A stretch of DNA of 64,000 bases, taken from assembly GCA_027067965.1 (NCBI GenBank), contig JAMOUV010000032.1, positions 50,315 through 114,314 of the forward strand, read 5' to 3'. The notes under the pieces were generated by a model. That model was not told the origin of the DNA. It made no database searches and saw only the letters and a program-made list of their open reading frames with translations. Origin of the DNA: Flavobacteriales bacterium (GTDB lineage: Bacteria; Bacteroidota; Bacteroidia; Flavobacteriales; Flavobacteriaceae). Of this stretch, positions 28,095 to 37,966 are shown in pieces; the stretch's first letter is position 1; each line of letters begins with the position of its first letter. The position numbers were made by a program, and so were the translations under genes.

Positions 28095-29504
28095 ATGGAA
28101 AAGAAAAATGAAAGTTTTAGAGATAGTATTTCCACTATCACCGAAGAAGGACTAAGACAATGGATTTATCCTAAAAAAACCAAAGGAAGATTTCATACGA
28201 GAAGGGTTATTGTAGCGGTTATTTTATTGATCCTATTCTTCCTATTTCCTTTAATTAAGGTTAACGGCGAGCAATTTATGCTTTTCGATATCCTGAATAG
28301 GAAATTTGTCATTTTCGGCCGGCCCTTCTTTCCGCAGGATTTTTATCTACTGGCTTTTTTGCTGGTGACTGCTGCCGTATTCGTGGTTTTATTTACGGTT
28401 ATATACGGTAGAATTTTTTGCGGGTGGCTCTGTCCGCAAACCATATTTATGGAAATGGTTTACCGTAAAATCGAATACTTTATAGAAGGAGACCGTCCCA
28501 AGCAGATGAAATTGGACCGCATGCCGTGGAATAAAGAAAAAATAACGAAAAAAGGAACCAAATGGTTTGTCTTTTTTATCATTACCTTAATTATCACCTC
28601 CACCATGTGGGCCTATGTAGCCGGAACCGAATATGTAATTAATTTTTGGAAAAATCCTTTTGCCAAACCGGGTGTTCTAACGGCTTATTTAATCTTTGCC
28701 GTGATTTACTACTTTATTTACGCTTGGTTTCGCGAACAGGTTTGTATTATTGTATGTCCCTACGGGCGATTGCAAGGCGTATTGACCGATGAAAATACCA
28801 TCTTGGTTACCTATGATTATAAACGCGGAGAAAAACGCGGCCCCATGCGCAAAGGTCAAGATCGCGCCGCCTTGGGATTAGGTGATTGTATTGATTGTAA
28901 ACAATGTGTGCATGTATGCCCTACCGGAATCGATATTCGTAACGGCACTCAAATGGAATGTATCAACTGTACGGCATGTATCGATGCTTGCGATGCCGTC
29001 ATGGATTCGATAGGTAAACCTCGCGGTCTAATCAGATATGCCTCCAAAGTGAGTATAGAACAAGGCACCAAAAAAATATTCACCCCTCGGGTAAAATTTT
29101 ATTCATTAATTCTCTTGATTTTAATGAGCGTGTTTATCGGCCTTATAGTCAAAAGACCGGCTGTGGATTTAAAAGTTTTACGAGTGAGAGGACAAGTATT
29201 TACGGAATTACCCAATGGAAAGATCCGAAATCTCTACAATGTCACACTCATCAATAAAACCACCCGTGAATACAAAGATTTGCAAATCAAATTGATTGAC
29301 AAAGACGGCGGAGAGATCGTAGTTTCGGGAATCGATGATCAAAAACCCGATTTGAAAGTAGGAGAAGTAAAACAATTCATGATTTTTGTGGATTTTCCGA
29401 AGGATAAAATGAAAGGGAAACAAGAATTAACTTTCGGCGTATATGATCAAAACGGCAAATTGCTCGATAAATACGAATCGATATTCATTGCACCTGTCAA
29501 TTAA
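28095..29504 (+). CDS. ccoG: cbb3 oxidase accessory protein CcoG (FixG/RdxA)
   Basis: CcoG is a membrane iron-sulphur protein that reduces copper for cbb3 oxidase assembly. The 469-residue protein has about four to five membrane helices and a CGWLCPQTIF motif in the first half. A pair of 4Fe-4S ferredoxin motifs lies around residues 265-300 (C-x2-C-x2-C-x3-CP, then C-x2-C-x2-C-x3-C). A final membrane helix and an immunoglobulin-like C-terminal domain (PNGKIRNLYNVTLINKT) follow. It lies between two terminators, downstream of ccoP. Confidence 0.95.
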   Translation: MEKKNESFRDSISTITEEGLRQWIYPKKTKGRFHTRRVIVAVILLILFFLFPLIKVNGEQFMLFDILNRKFVIFGRPFFPQDFYLLAFLLVTAAVFVVLFTVIYGRIFCGWLCPQTIFMEMVYRKIEYFIEGDRPKQMKLDRMPWNKEKITKKGTKWFVFFIITLIITSTMWAYVAGTEYVINFWKNPFAKPGVLTAYLIFAVIYYFIYAWFREQVCIIVCPYGRLQGVLTDENTILVTYDYKRGEKRGPMRKGQDRAALGLGDCIDCKQCVHVCPTGIDIRNGTQMECINCTACIDACDAVMDSIGKPRGLIRYASKVSIEQGTKKIFTPRVKFYSLILLILMSVFIGLIVKRPAVDLKVLRVRGQVFTELPNGKIRNLYNVTLINKTTREYKDLQIKLIDKDGGEIVVSGIDDQKPDLKVGEVKQFMIFVDFPKDKMKGKQELTFGVYDQNGKLLDKYESIFIAPVN

Positions 29505-29520
29505 TTAAATTTTTATCATC

Positions 29521-29567
29521 AATCTCCGGCAAACGATTATATTTCGTAAATTGCCGGGGATTTTTTT
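29521..29567 (+). terminator. Rho-independent terminator after ccoG
   Basis: AATCTCCGGCAA (29521-29532) pairs with TTGCCGGGGATT (29551-29562) with one G-T pair, followed by seven T. Confidence 0.8.
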
Positions 29568-29582
29568 AAATCTTTATATCAC

Positions 29583-30041
29583 ATGTCGAAATTCAAATTT
29601 CATTGGGGCTGGGCGATTGTAGTCGTATTCTTAACCTTTATGATTATATTTTCCTACCAATTTTGGCTTTCATTCAAGATCAATGAGACCAATTATTTAA
29701 TGGTGGATGATTATTATACCGCCGAACTTCAATACGGCGACGAACTTAATAAAATCCATCATGCCGATACCATGAAAATTCCGGTAAAAATTTATACATC
29801 CAAAGAAAAAATAAGCATCCGTTTTCCGCATTACATCTCAAAAAACAAGTTATCGGGTGAAATAAATTTACTTCGTATAAATAATAAAAACTTAGATCAA
29901 AAATTCAGCATCCGTTTGGATTCTACAAATACCCAAATTATTTCGGGTAAATTTTTAATTCCGGGGCGATGGGATGTGATGATCCATTGGAAAATCGATA
30001 GCACCGAATATCTCAAAAAAGAAAAATTATACCTTAAATAA
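29583..30041 (+). CDS. ccoH: FixH/CcoH-like protein
   Basis: The 152-residue protein has one N-terminal membrane helix (WGWAIVVVFLTFMIIFSYQFW) and an exported beta-rich domain with the pattern of FixH: NYLMVDDYYTAELQYGDELNKIHHAD near residues 38-60. The terminal part FLIPGRWDVMIHW also fits the family. FixH/CcoH assists cbb3 assembly. It is the last gene of the oxidase cluster, 78 nt after ccoG and behind a terminator, so its expression may be partly independent. Confidence 0.88.
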   Translation: MSKFKFHWGWAIVVVFLTFMIIFSYQFWLSFKINETNYLMVDDYYTAELQYGDELNKIHHADTMKIPVKIYTSKEKISIRFPHYISKNKLSGEINLLRINNKNLDQKFSIRLDSTNTQIISGKFLIPGRWDVMIHWKIDSTEYLKKEKLYLK

Positions 30042-30184
30042 TATTTTTGTATTCGTCAAAATACGATGCTTTTTATGCTATCTCTTTGAGGGTAAAATTC
30101 TTTGGTTATATTTTCTTTTTACCTCCGTAAAAAACGGATTAATTTAAAAAAATCGTAACTTTACCTAAACAAATTTCAAGCAAA

Positions 30185-31270
30185 ATGAAACTACAACCCG
30201 GATTAGTTTACGGTAAACAACTCAAAGATCTTTTCGACTACGCCAAAGAAAAAGGTTTTGCCATTCCGGCAGTTAACGTAGTCGGTTCCAATTCGATAAA
30301 TGCCGCTATGGAAACCGCGGCAGAAATGAAATCGCCAATTATCATTCAGTTTTCCAATGGCGGTGCCTATTTTAATGCGGGAAAAGGATTGGACAATACC
30401 GGTCAAAAGGCCGCCGTGATGGGTGCGGTAACCGGTGCCATTCATATCCACAAATTGGCCGATCTTTATGGCATTCCCGTAATTATTCATACCGATCATG
30501 CGGCAAAAAAATTACTTCCTTGGGTGGACGGTATGATTGAATACGGCAAAAAATTTATGGAAAAACACGGCAAACCTTTATTCAGTTCCCATATGTTGGA
30601 TTTGTCCGAAGAGCCCTTGGAAGAAAACGTGGAAATAAGCAAAAAATACTTGAAAGAATTATCCGACATGAATATGTTTTTGGAAATTGAATTGGGTATC
30701 ACCGGCGGGGAAGAAGACGGCGTGGACAATACCGATGTGGACAACAAACGCCTCTACACCCAACCCGAAGAAGTGGCTTACGCCTATGAAGAACTTTTAA
30801 AAATATCACCTTACTTTACCATAGCCGCCGCTTTCGGAAACGTACATGGCGTCTATAAACCGGGCAACGTGGTATTGCGCCCCGAAATCCTTAAAAATTC
30901 GCAAGAATATATTCGCCGAAAATTCGGATTGAAGGAAGAAAAACCCGTTAGTTTCGTGTTCCACGGCGGTTCGGGTTCGGATTTGGAAGATATCCGGAAA
31001 GCCATCGATTACGGCGTGGTAAAAATGAATATCGATACGGATACGCAATATGCCTTTACGGCTGGTGTACGGGAATACTTCCGTAAATACTGGGATTATT
31101 TGCAAAGTCAAATCGGCAATCCCGAAGGCGACGATCTGCCCAACAAAAAATATTACGACCCGAGAAAATGGCTTCGCGAAGGAGAAAAATCTTTTGTAAA
31201 ACGGCTTAAACGCTCATTCGAAGATTTGAGGGACGTACCCGAAATTCACCAGATTACAATCGAAAAATAA
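30185..31270 (+). CDS. fbaA: Class II fructose-bisphosphate aldolase
   Basis: This glycolytic enzyme splits fructose 1,6-bisphosphate to dihydroxyacetone phosphate and glyceraldehyde 3-phosphate. The 361-residue length matches the long class IIA form. Zinc-ligand and substrate motifs are visible: HTDHAAKKL, ELGITGGEEDG, FGNVHGVYKPG, and FHGGSGS near residue 265. The start ATG at 30185 follows a 143-nt intergenic stretch. The stop lies 6 nt before accD, so the two are likely cotranscribed. Confidence 0.96.
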   Translation: MKLQPGLVYGKQLKDLFDYAKEKGFAIPAVNVVGSNSINAAMETAAEMKSPIIIQFSNGGAYFNAGKGLDNTGQKAAVMGAVTGAIHIHKLADLYGIPVIIHTDHAAKKLLPWVDGMIEYGKKFMEKHGKPLFSSHMLDLSEEPLEENVEISKKYLKELSDMNMFLEIELGITGGEEDGVDNTDVDNKRLYTQPEEVAYAYEELLKISPYFTIAAAFGNVHGVYKPGNVVLRPEILKNSQEYIRRKFGLKEEKPVSFVFHGGSGSDLEDIRKAIDYGVVKMNIDTDTQYAFTAGVREYFRKYWDYLQSQIGNPEGDDLPNKKYYDPRKWLREGEKSFVKRLKRSFEDLRDVPEIHQITIEK

Positions 31271-31276
31271 CAAATT

Positions 31277-32134
31277 ATGTCTTGGTTTAAACGAAAATTG
31301 AAAAATATTCAAACACCGCCTACTCAAAAAAAAGATATTCCCAAGGGACTGTGGTACAAAACGCCTTCGGGAAAAATTATAGAAAAGGACGAACTGATCG
31401 AAAACCTGTATGTGAGTCCCGAAGACGACTATCATTTGAGAATAGGCAGTAAAGAATATTTCGAAATTCTTTTTGACGATGAAGAATTCGAAGAATTATG
31501 GCCCCGCATGACTTCCAAAGATCCGTTGAAATTCGAAGACACCAAAAAGTATAAGGACAGGATTAAAGAAGCGCAAGAAAAAACGGGACTAAAAGATGCC
31601 GTACGGGTGGCCGTAGGCAAATCCAAAGGCAAAGAATTAATTATTGCCGCCATGGATTTTACTTTTATCGGCGGTTCGATGGGATCGGTAGTCGGTGAAA
31701 AAATTTCGCGCGCCATGCGCTATGCCGCCGAACATAAAATTCCTTTGGTGGTTATTGCCAAATCGGGTGGAGCGCGTATGCAAGAAGCGGCTATTTCATT
31801 GATGCAATTGGTCAAGACATCGGCTGCCATTGCTGAAATGAATAAGGCCGGCGTGCCTTATATTTCCTTGCTGACCGACCCCACATTCGGCGGTGCAACG
31901 GCATCCTTTGCCATGCTGGGCGATATCAACATAGCCGAGCCCGGCGCCTTAATCGGTTTTGCTGGACCACGCGTCATCAAAGAAGCCACCGGTAAAGATT
32001 TGCCCGAAGGATTCCAACGTTCGGAATTCATCTTAGAACACGGTTTCCTGGATCATATTGTCCATCGAAAGCAATTGAAAGATAAATTAAATTTATACTT
32101 GGATTTGATTTTAAATCGCGAAGTAAGAAAATAA
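31277..32134 (+). CDS. accD: Acetyl-CoA carboxylase carboxyltransferase subunit beta, zinc-ribbon-less
   Basis: AccD transfers the carboxyl group from biotin to acetyl-CoA as a partner of AccA. The 285-residue protein has the carboxyltransferase core with [29 protein letters not shown], and [18 protein letters not shown]. The N-terminal region that in most bacteria forms a four-cysteine zinc ribbon is present, but every cysteine is replaced ([12 protein letters not shown] and [11 protein letters not shown]). From memory the same loss occurs across Flavobacteriia. It starts 6 nt after fbaA and converges with the FecCD permease gene, whose stop is 2 nt away. Confidence 0.95.
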   Translation: MSWFKRKLKNIQTPPTQKKDIPKGLWYKTPSGKIIEKDELIENLYVSPEDDYHLRIGSKEYFEILFDDEEFEELWPRMTSKDPLKFEDTKKYKDRIKEAQEKTGLKDAVRVAVGKSKGKELIIAAMDFTFIGGSMGSVVGEKISRAMRYAAEHKIPLVVIAKSGGARMQEAAISLMQLVKTSAAIAEMNKAGVPYISLLTDPTFGGATASFAMLGDINIAEPGALIGFAGPRVIKEATGKDLPEGFQRSEFILEHGFLDHIVHRKQLKDKLNLYLDLILNREVRK

Positions 32135-32135
32135 T

Positions 32136-33155
32136 TTACCGGCTGTTTCGTAACAATAAATGTATGACCAACGGCGCTCCCAGGAGCGCCGTAATGCTAT
32201 TCACCGGCAATACGCCCGCCCTGCCCGGCAATTGCGAAATAACATCGGCGGCTATCATAAAGGTTGCACCCGTCAAAAAAACACCCGGAATCAAATATTG
32301 AAGCATTTGGGTACGGAAAATCATTCGGGTGATATGCGGAATAATCAAACCCACAAAAGCCAACGGCCCCGTCACGGCCGTAATCAATCCCGTAAGAATG
32401 CCGGATATTAAAATAATAAACCACCGCAAGCGGTCCAAACGAACTCCAGAAGCCCGCACGTAATCGTCACCCAAGAGAAGTAAATTTAAATATTTGATTT
32501 TACTTGCCGAAATAATGAACAATAGCGGCACACCTAAACCCAATATCCAAAGAAAAACAGGACGCGAAACGGTTAAATTGCCCATGGTCCAGAAAAAATA
32601 ACGTTGTAATTGCTCGGCCGGCGCATAAACCGATAAAATACTCAAAACCGCACCCGAAAATGCACCAATCATTAAACCGGCTATAAGTAAAATCTCGGTT
32701 TTTCGTAATTGTTCGAATAAAAATAAATTAAATGCCAAGACCAAAAAACTGCCCGCAATTGCCGCCAAACTCAAAATATAAGCCGAATGAATTCCGGAGA
32801 AATATGCCAATCCCGACATCATGACCAAAGCCACCGCCAAGCCCGAACCGCTGCTTATTCCCAACACATAAGGCCCTACAATCGGATTGCGAAACATGGT
32901 TTGCAATAACAATCCGGCCAAGCCCAAACCCGCTCCCGCCATGGCAGCTACGAGTAATTTAGGCATTCGATATTGCCATACAATGGTGTGGTAGCCGCTA
33001 TCGGATAATTGACCCGAAATGACGCGAGTAAAATCATGCCAAGGAATCCAAACCGAACCGGTTCTTAAATTTATCAAGCTTACTAAAATCAGCACCAATA
33101 CCAAGCCCAAAAACAGTTTGAAATATGATTTTTTCATCGGATAAAATCTTCCCAT
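32136..33155 (-). CDS. FecCD-family ABC transporter permease
   Basis: This is a membrane permease of the BtuC/FecCD/FhuB type, which imports iron-siderophores, heme or cobalamin. The 339-residue protein has about ten hydrophobic helices. It has the family stretches GAGLGLAGLLLQTMFRNPIVGPYVLGISSGSG, ALLGAPLVIHLL at the end, and GLIIPHITR in the ATPase-contact loop. The second in-frame ATG (MKKSYFKLF, 33137) is a reasonable alternative start. No binding protein or ATPase gene adjoins it in the window, so partners must be elsewhere. Confidence 0.92.
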   Translation of the reverse strand: MGRFYPMKKSYFKLFLGLVLVLILVSLINLRTGSVWIPWHDFTRVISGQLSDSGYHTIVWQYRMPKLLVAAMAGAGLGLAGLLLQTMFRNPIVGPYVLGISSGSGLAVALVMMSGLAYFSGIHSAYILSLAAIAGSFLVLAFNLFLFEQLRKTEILLIAGLMIGAFSGAVLSILSVYAPAEQLQRYFFWTMGNLTVSRPVFLWILGLGVPLLFIISASKIKYLNLLLLGDDYVRASGVRLDRLRWFIILISGILTGLITAVTGPLAFVGLIIPHITRMIFRTQMLQYLIPGVFLTGATFMIAADVISQLPGRAGVLPVNSITALLGAPLVIHLLLRNSR

Positions 33156-33254
33156 AAAATTAATCTATAATCTTATAACCACAAACGATAAGTTTTTCTT
33201 ATAACATTACGTCAGATTATCGATTTTTGTAATAGAAATTTAAAACTTAAAACC

Positions 33255-33716
33255 ATGCATACTTACAAAAACAAACAAGATTACGAAAAAATGCTCATTC
33301 TATTGAACGGATTATTATCCGGAATGCAAATTTACTACCAAAATCTCCGAGGATTTCATTGGAACATTAAAGGAGAAAAATTCTTCGAATTACATGAAAA
33401 ATTCGAGGAATGGTATGATGATACGGCTCAAAAAATCGATGAAGTAGCCGAACGTATATTAATGCTCGACGGCACCCCGCTGCATGATTTTGCCGGTTAT
33501 TTGGAAAAATCACCCGTTTCACCCGCAAAGGATATTTCGGACGCTCGCAAAAGCATTGAAAAAGTTAAAGACGACCTGCTTACTTTACTCCATCTCGAAC
33601 GCGAGATTTTGGACCGGGCTTCCGAAAATAATGATGAAGGCACCTTGGCCATGATTAGCGGATATATAGGAGAACATGAAAAACTTCTATGGATGATAAA
33701 ATCATTTTTGACATAA
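33255..33716 (+). CDS. dps: Dps-family ferritin-like protein
   Basis: Dps proteins form 12-mers that oxidise and store iron and protect DNA. The 153-residue protein has the inter-subunit ferroxidase ligands at the expected spacing: H35, H47, D62 and E66 within HWNIKGEKFFELHEKFEEWYDD and KIDEVAERIL. It lacks a long lysine-rich N-terminal tail, so direct DNA binding is uncertain. It is monocistronic with a strong downstream terminator, and divergent from the FecCD permease gene, which could share iron-dependent control (inference). Confidence 0.94.
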   Translation: MHTYKNKQDYEKMLILLNGLLSGMQIYYQNLRGFHWNIKGEKFFELHEKFEEWYDDTAQKIDEVAERILMLDGTPLHDFAGYLEKSPVSPAKDISDARKSIEKVKDDLLTLLHLEREILDRASENNDEGTLAMISGYIGEHEKLLWMIKSFLT

Positions 33717-33739
33717 GTGATAAGGTCATTTGATTTGAA

Positions 33740-33780
33740 AAAGAAGCCGTTTCTACCTCGCAAGAAACGGTTTCTTTGTT
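33740..33780 (+). terminator. Terminator after dps
   Basis: AAAGAAGCCGTTTCT (33740-33754) pairs with AGAAACGGTTTCTTT (33763-33777) with one G-T pair, then T-rich sequence. Confidence 0.82.
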
Positions 33781-33805
33781 TTATGAGAGAAAAAATAAAA
33801 TAAAC

Positions 33806-33813
33806 TATATTTG
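33806..33813 (+). promoter_or_regulatory. -7 promoter element (TATATTTG)
   Basis: An exact TAnnTTTG match 17 nt before the ATG of the PorV/PorQ-like gene at 33831. Confidence 0.6.
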
Positions 33814-33830
33814 AAAATCGTTTTTGGAAT

Positions 33831-34886
33831 ATGAAAAAATCTTTGTTTCTCATTGCGTTTATCTTGCTATGGCAATTGCCGGCACAACAATATGCTAACG
33901 AATTCCTCCACATCGGGGTGGATGCGGCCTCACTGGCATTGGCCGGAAGTGTAAGCGCCCAAATCGATAATATAAACAGCGGTTACTGGAATCCGGCCGG
34001 TATTACAAATATGACCGGTCAATCGGTCGCGTTGATGCATGCTTCATATTTTCATAATCAAGCCCAATTTGATTACGTGGCTTATGGCAAAAAAATCGAT
34101 AAAAATTCGGCTGCGGCGGTGTCTTTCATACGTTTCGGTGTGGATAATATTATGAATACCACCCGTTTAATCAATGAAAACGGTGATGTGGACTACAACC
34201 GGGTCACTTATTTTTCCGTCGCCGATTATGCGATGATTTTTTCCTATGCCCGAAAAAAATTGTTTGAAAACATCGATGCAGGTATTAATTTTAAAATCAT
34301 TTACCGCCACATCGGAGATTTTGCCCAAGGATTCGGATTCGGATTTGATATCGGCCTAAAATATAAAAAAGGCAAATGGCTCGGAGGATTCGTCCTTAGA
34401 GATGCCACCACCACCAATACGTTTTGGTCCTTCAACGAAGAGCGACTGAAAGAAATACGTGATGCCATTCCCGGCTACAATCAATCTGAGCCGGACAAAC
34501 ATGAACTCGGTTTACCGAAATTCCAAACGGGAATTGCGCACCGGTTTTCCATCAAAAAAAATTATTCCGTTACGGCGGAATTGGATCTTACCGGCCACTT
34601 CTATCAACGGCATGCGTTAATCAGCACCCCACATTTTAGCATGGAACCTTCTCTCGGCCTTCAAGCGGGATTTAAAGACAAAATTTATTTCCGTACGGGC
34701 ATAAGAAATATCTATCAAACGGAAATATTCGGAGAAAAAACCTGGAGGGCAAGCCCTACGGCAGGTGCGGGCATTCGGTTCAAATATCTGAATTTGGATT
34801 ATGCTTTTACCGGCTTCACCGAAACGGGTTTGCATTCTCATGTCTTTTCATTAATTATCGACTTAAGAATTTTTAACAAGTCATAA
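33831..34886 (+). CDS. PorV/PorQ-family outer membrane protein
   Basis: The 351-residue protein has a signal peptide (MKKSLFLIAFILLWQLPAQQ) and the beta-barrel layout of the PorV/PorQ (UPF0164) family. The mature N-terminus has FLHIGVDAASLALAGSVSA, and SGYWNPAGITNM is the family N-P-A-G hallmark. Many alternating aromatic strands follow, ending in a C-terminal aromatic-rich strand. PorV shuttles type IX secretion cargo. PorQ-like proteins are less well understood, and this one could be either a shuttle paralogue or an unrelated barrel of the same fold. It is monocistronic. Confidence 0.85.
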   Translation: MKKSLFLIAFILLWQLPAQQYANEFLHIGVDAASLALAGSVSAQIDNINSGYWNPAGITNMTGQSVALMHASYFHNQAQFDYVAYGKKIDKNSAAAVSFIRFGVDNIMNTTRLINENGDVDYNRVTYFSVADYAMIFSYARKKLFENIDAGINFKIIYRHIGDFAQGFGFGFDIGLKYKKGKWLGGFVLRDATTTNTFWSFNEERLKEIRDAIPGYNQSEPDKHELGLPKFQTGIAHRFSIKKNYSVTAELDLTGHFYQRHALISTPHFSMEPSLGLQAGFKDKIYFRTGIRNIYQTEIFGEKTWRASPTAGAGIRFKYLNLDYAFTGFTETGLHSHVFSLIIDLRIFNKS

Positions 34887-35072
34887 ATCTCTGATTATAA
34901 ATAATTTAAGAAGTATTCATAAGAAATGAGTTACATGTAAAATCGCCCCGGCCACTTCAATCGAATAAAACATACACATTCTCAAATCATTTATTTGCTT
35001 TCCTTTTGCCTTCCCTGTATTGAAACAAAAAAAAGACATCCTCTTACACTCGTAATAGACAATGAAATACCT

Positions 35073-35080
35073 TATCTTTG
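35073..35080 (+). promoter_or_regulatory. -7 promoter element (TATCTTTG) of uvrA
   Basis: An exact TAnnTTTG match 20 nt before the uvrA ATG. No LexA-type palindrome was recognised in the 214-nt region upstream. Confidence 0.55.
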
Positions 35081-35100
35081 CAAAATTGAGGATTTGAGGC

Positions 35101-37920
35101 ATGAAACAACCGCAATATATTGAAATATACGGCGCTAGAGAAAATAATTTAAAAAATATCGACGTCAAGATTCCGCTAAACCGGATCACCGTGCTGACCG
35201 GATTAAGCGGGAGCGGTAAAACGGCGTTGGCATTCAACACTTTATATGCCGAAGGACAGCGTCGTTTCTTGGAAACGGTTTCCGCCTATGCCCGCCAATT
35301 TTTAGGTTCACTCGACCGTCCCGATGTGGATAAAATAGAGAACCTCCCTCCCGTGATAGCCATCGAACAAAAAACCGTTCATAAAAATCCACGTTCCACC
35401 GTAGGAACGGTAACCGAAATATATGACCTCTTACGATTGTTATTCGCCCGTATTTCCAAACCGCATGTGCCCGGTCATGAAAGCTTGGCGGAAGGACATT
35501 CGCCCGAAGAAATTTACAACCTTATTAAAAACCGTTTTGCCGGACAACGAGTCCATATTTTGGCGCCCGTCGTACGAAGCCGGAAAGGGCATTACAAAGA
35601 ATTATTCATCAAATTAGCCAAACAAAAATTCACACAAGTTCGAATCGACGGGCAAATTCGTGATATCGAACCCGGTATGCAATTGGAACGCTATAAAACA
35701 CACGATATCGAAGCGGTGATTGATAAAATCATAGTAAATGAAAAATTCGAAAAACGCCTCAAAGATGCCGTAATGCGCGCCATGGAAATCGGTCAAAAGA
35801 CTTTGATGGTCTTGGACGAAACCCATCAACCGCATTTTTTCAGTACCAAATTTACGGATACCCAAACGGGATTTTCCCTGCCGGAACCGGAACCCAATTT
35901 CTTTTCATTTAATTCGCCGAAAGGATATTGTCCGGTTTGTAAGGGACTGGGCGAAATTTACGAAGCGGATTTGGATAAAATCATTCCCGATCCATCCAAA
36001 AGCATTTCTCAAGGCGGCATCGATCCTATCGACCCGGCGAAGCATTATTGGATCACCGAACAAATTATTATTCTCGGAAAAAAATACGGCTTTGACTTGC
36101 ATACCCCCATTCATGAGATTCCGGAGGAAGCCATGAATAAAATTCTTTATGGAACAGAAGAATTTCTTACCGTACATTCCCGAATTAGCGGGGTGACCAA
36201 TGAATATCATTTGAAATTCGAAGGAATTGTCAAATTTTTGGAAAAACAATTCAATCAATCTCAATATAAATCTCTTAAAAGATGGGCATCGCGGTATATG
36301 ACCAAAAAAACCTGCCCTTCATGCGAAGGCCGGCGATTAAGAAAGGAAACTTCATTTTTCAAAATTGCCGGCAAAACCATCGGTGAACTGGCCGAAATGG
36401 AAATAGGCCAATTGGCGGAATGGTTTGAAGAAGTGGAGAAAAAATTGGATCGCAAACAAAAACTTATCGGCAAAGAAGTGATCAAAGAAATCCGACAACG
36501 AATCGATTTCATGATGAATGTGGGCTTGCATTATTTGAATCTCCACAGAAGTGCCGGAAGTTTATCGGGCGGTGAATCGCAACGCATCCGCTTGGCCTCA
36601 CAGATTGGGGCGCAATTAGTCAACGTGCTTTATATTCTGGACGAGCCCAGCATCGGATTGCATCCACGTGATAATCAACGTCTTATCGATTCCCTGCACC
36701 GGCTCCGCGATCAGAGTAACACCGTCTTGGTGGTGGAACATGACAAAGAAATGATGATGGCCTCGGATTATATTATCGATTTGGGTCCAGGTGCCGGCAA
36801 ACACGGCGGGCAAATCGTAGCGCAGTGCAGGCCTGAAAATTTTCATCTAAAAAAATCTTTAACCGCAGATTATTTAAGTGGACGGAAAAGAATAGAAATC
36901 CCTGCGGAAAGGAGAAAAGGAAGCGGAAAGAAAATTGTTTTGGAAGGCGCAACGGGTCATAATTTAAAAAATGTCCGCTTGGAAATTCCTTTGGGTAAAA
37001 TGATTGTGGTAACCGGCGTATCGGGAAGCGGAAAATCGAGTTTAATCAATGAAACCCTCTATCCCGCCCTGCGAAAAATTCTCCATCATGCCTCGGACGA
37101 CGGCTTGCCTTTTTCTCGTATTGAGGGCATCCGTCATATTGATAAAGTAATCGATATCGATCAAAGCCCCATCGGACGCACACCCCGTTCGAATCCTGCT
37201 ACCTATGTGGGCGTGTTTTCGGATATTCGCCAACTTTTCGCCCAAACAATGGAAGCCAAAATCCGTGGCTACAAACCCGGACGGTTTTCCTTTAATGTAA
37301 AAGGCGGCCGCTGCGAAGTTTGCGAGGGTGCGGGTGTAAGAACCATAGAAATGAATTTTTTGCCGGATGTGTATGTAACCTGTGAAGCATGTCAGGGAAA
37401 AAGATTTAACCGCCCCACCCTGGAAGTGCGCTACAAAAACAAAAACATCCATGAAGTACTGGAAATGAGCATTGCCGATGCCTTGGAATTTTTCGACTCC
37501 ATTCCGAAAATAAAGCGCAAACTGTTAATACTGAACGAAATAGGTTTAGGTTACCTTCAACTCGGACAACCGTCCACTACGCTGTCGGGCGGCGAAGCAC
37601 AACGAATAAAACTGGCCGCCGAACTCTCCAAACGGCACACCGGAAATACCCTTTATATTCTGGACGAACCGACAACGGGACTTCATTTCGAAGATATCCG
37701 CATGTTGATGCAAATCCTTAACCGGCTTGCCGATCAAGGAAATACCATCATCATCATCGAACATAATACCGACGTGATTAAACTCGCCGATCATATTATC
37801 GATATGGGGCCGGAAGGTGGCGCACAAGGCGGTCAAATCATTTTCCAAGGAACACCCGAAGAAATGATACGATTGAAAGATAACCAAACGGCAAGATTTT
37901 TGCGTAAAGAATTCGAATAA
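35101..37920 (+). CDS. uvrA: Excinuclease ABC subunit A
   Basis: UvrA is the damage-sensing ATPase of nucleotide excision repair. The 939-residue protein has two ABC ATPase halves. Walker A GLSGSGKT is at 34-41 and a second GVSGSGKSS lies near residue 640. Signatures LSGGESQRI and LSGGEAQRI are present, with zinc modules CPVC...CPSC in the first half and CEVC...CEAC in the second. The length is normal and all elements are intact. It is followed 46 nt later by uvrB, so the pair forms a repair operon. Confidence 0.97.
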   Translation: MKQPQYIEIYGARENNLKNIDVKIPLNRITVLTGLSGSGKTALAFNTLYAEGQRRFLETVSAYARQFLGSLDRPDVDKIENLPPVIAIEQKTVHKNPRSTVGTVTEIYDLLRLLFARISKPHVPGHESLAEGHSPEEIYNLIKNRFAGQRVHILAPVVRSRKGHYKELFIKLAKQKFTQVRIDGQIRDIEPGMQLERYKTHDIEAVIDKIIVNEKFEKRLKDAVMRAMEIGQKTLMVLDETHQPHFFSTKFTDTQTGFSLPEPEPNFFSFNSPKGYCPVCKGLGEIYEADLDKIIPDPSKSISQGGIDPIDPAKHYWITEQIIILGKKYGFDLHTPIHEIPEEAMNKILYGTEEFLTVHSRISGVTNEYHLKFEGIVKFLEKQFNQSQYKSLKRWASRYMTKKTCPSCEGRRLRKETSFFKIAGKTIGELAEMEIGQLAEWFEEVEKKLDRKQKLIGKEVIKEIRQRIDFMMNVGLHYLNLHRSAGSLSGGESQRIRLASQIGAQLVNVLYILDEPSIGLHPRDNQRLIDSLHRLRDQSNTVLVVEHDKEMMMASDYIIDLGPGAGKHGGQIVAQCRPENFHLKKSLTADYLSGRKRIEIPAERRKGSGKKIVLEGATGHNLKNVRLEIPLGKMIVVTGVSGSGKSSLINETLYPALRKILHHASDDGLPFSRIEGIRHIDKVIDIDQSPIGRTPRSNPATYVGVFSDIRQLFAQTMEAKIRGYKPGRFSFNVKGGRCEVCEGAGVRTIEMNFLPDVYVTCEACQGKRFNRPTLEVRYKNKNIHEVLEMSIADALEFFDSIPKIKRKLLILNEIGLGYLQLGQPSTTLSGGEAQRIKLAAELSKRHTGNTLYILDEPTTGLHFEDIRMLMQILNRLADQGNTIIIIEHNTDVIKLADHIIDMGPEGGAQGGQIIFQGTPEEMIRLKDNQTARFLRKEFE

Positions 37921-37966
37921 ATCAAGGTGAAATTCCCGGTAAAATCCGGATTTTCAAAATAAATCC

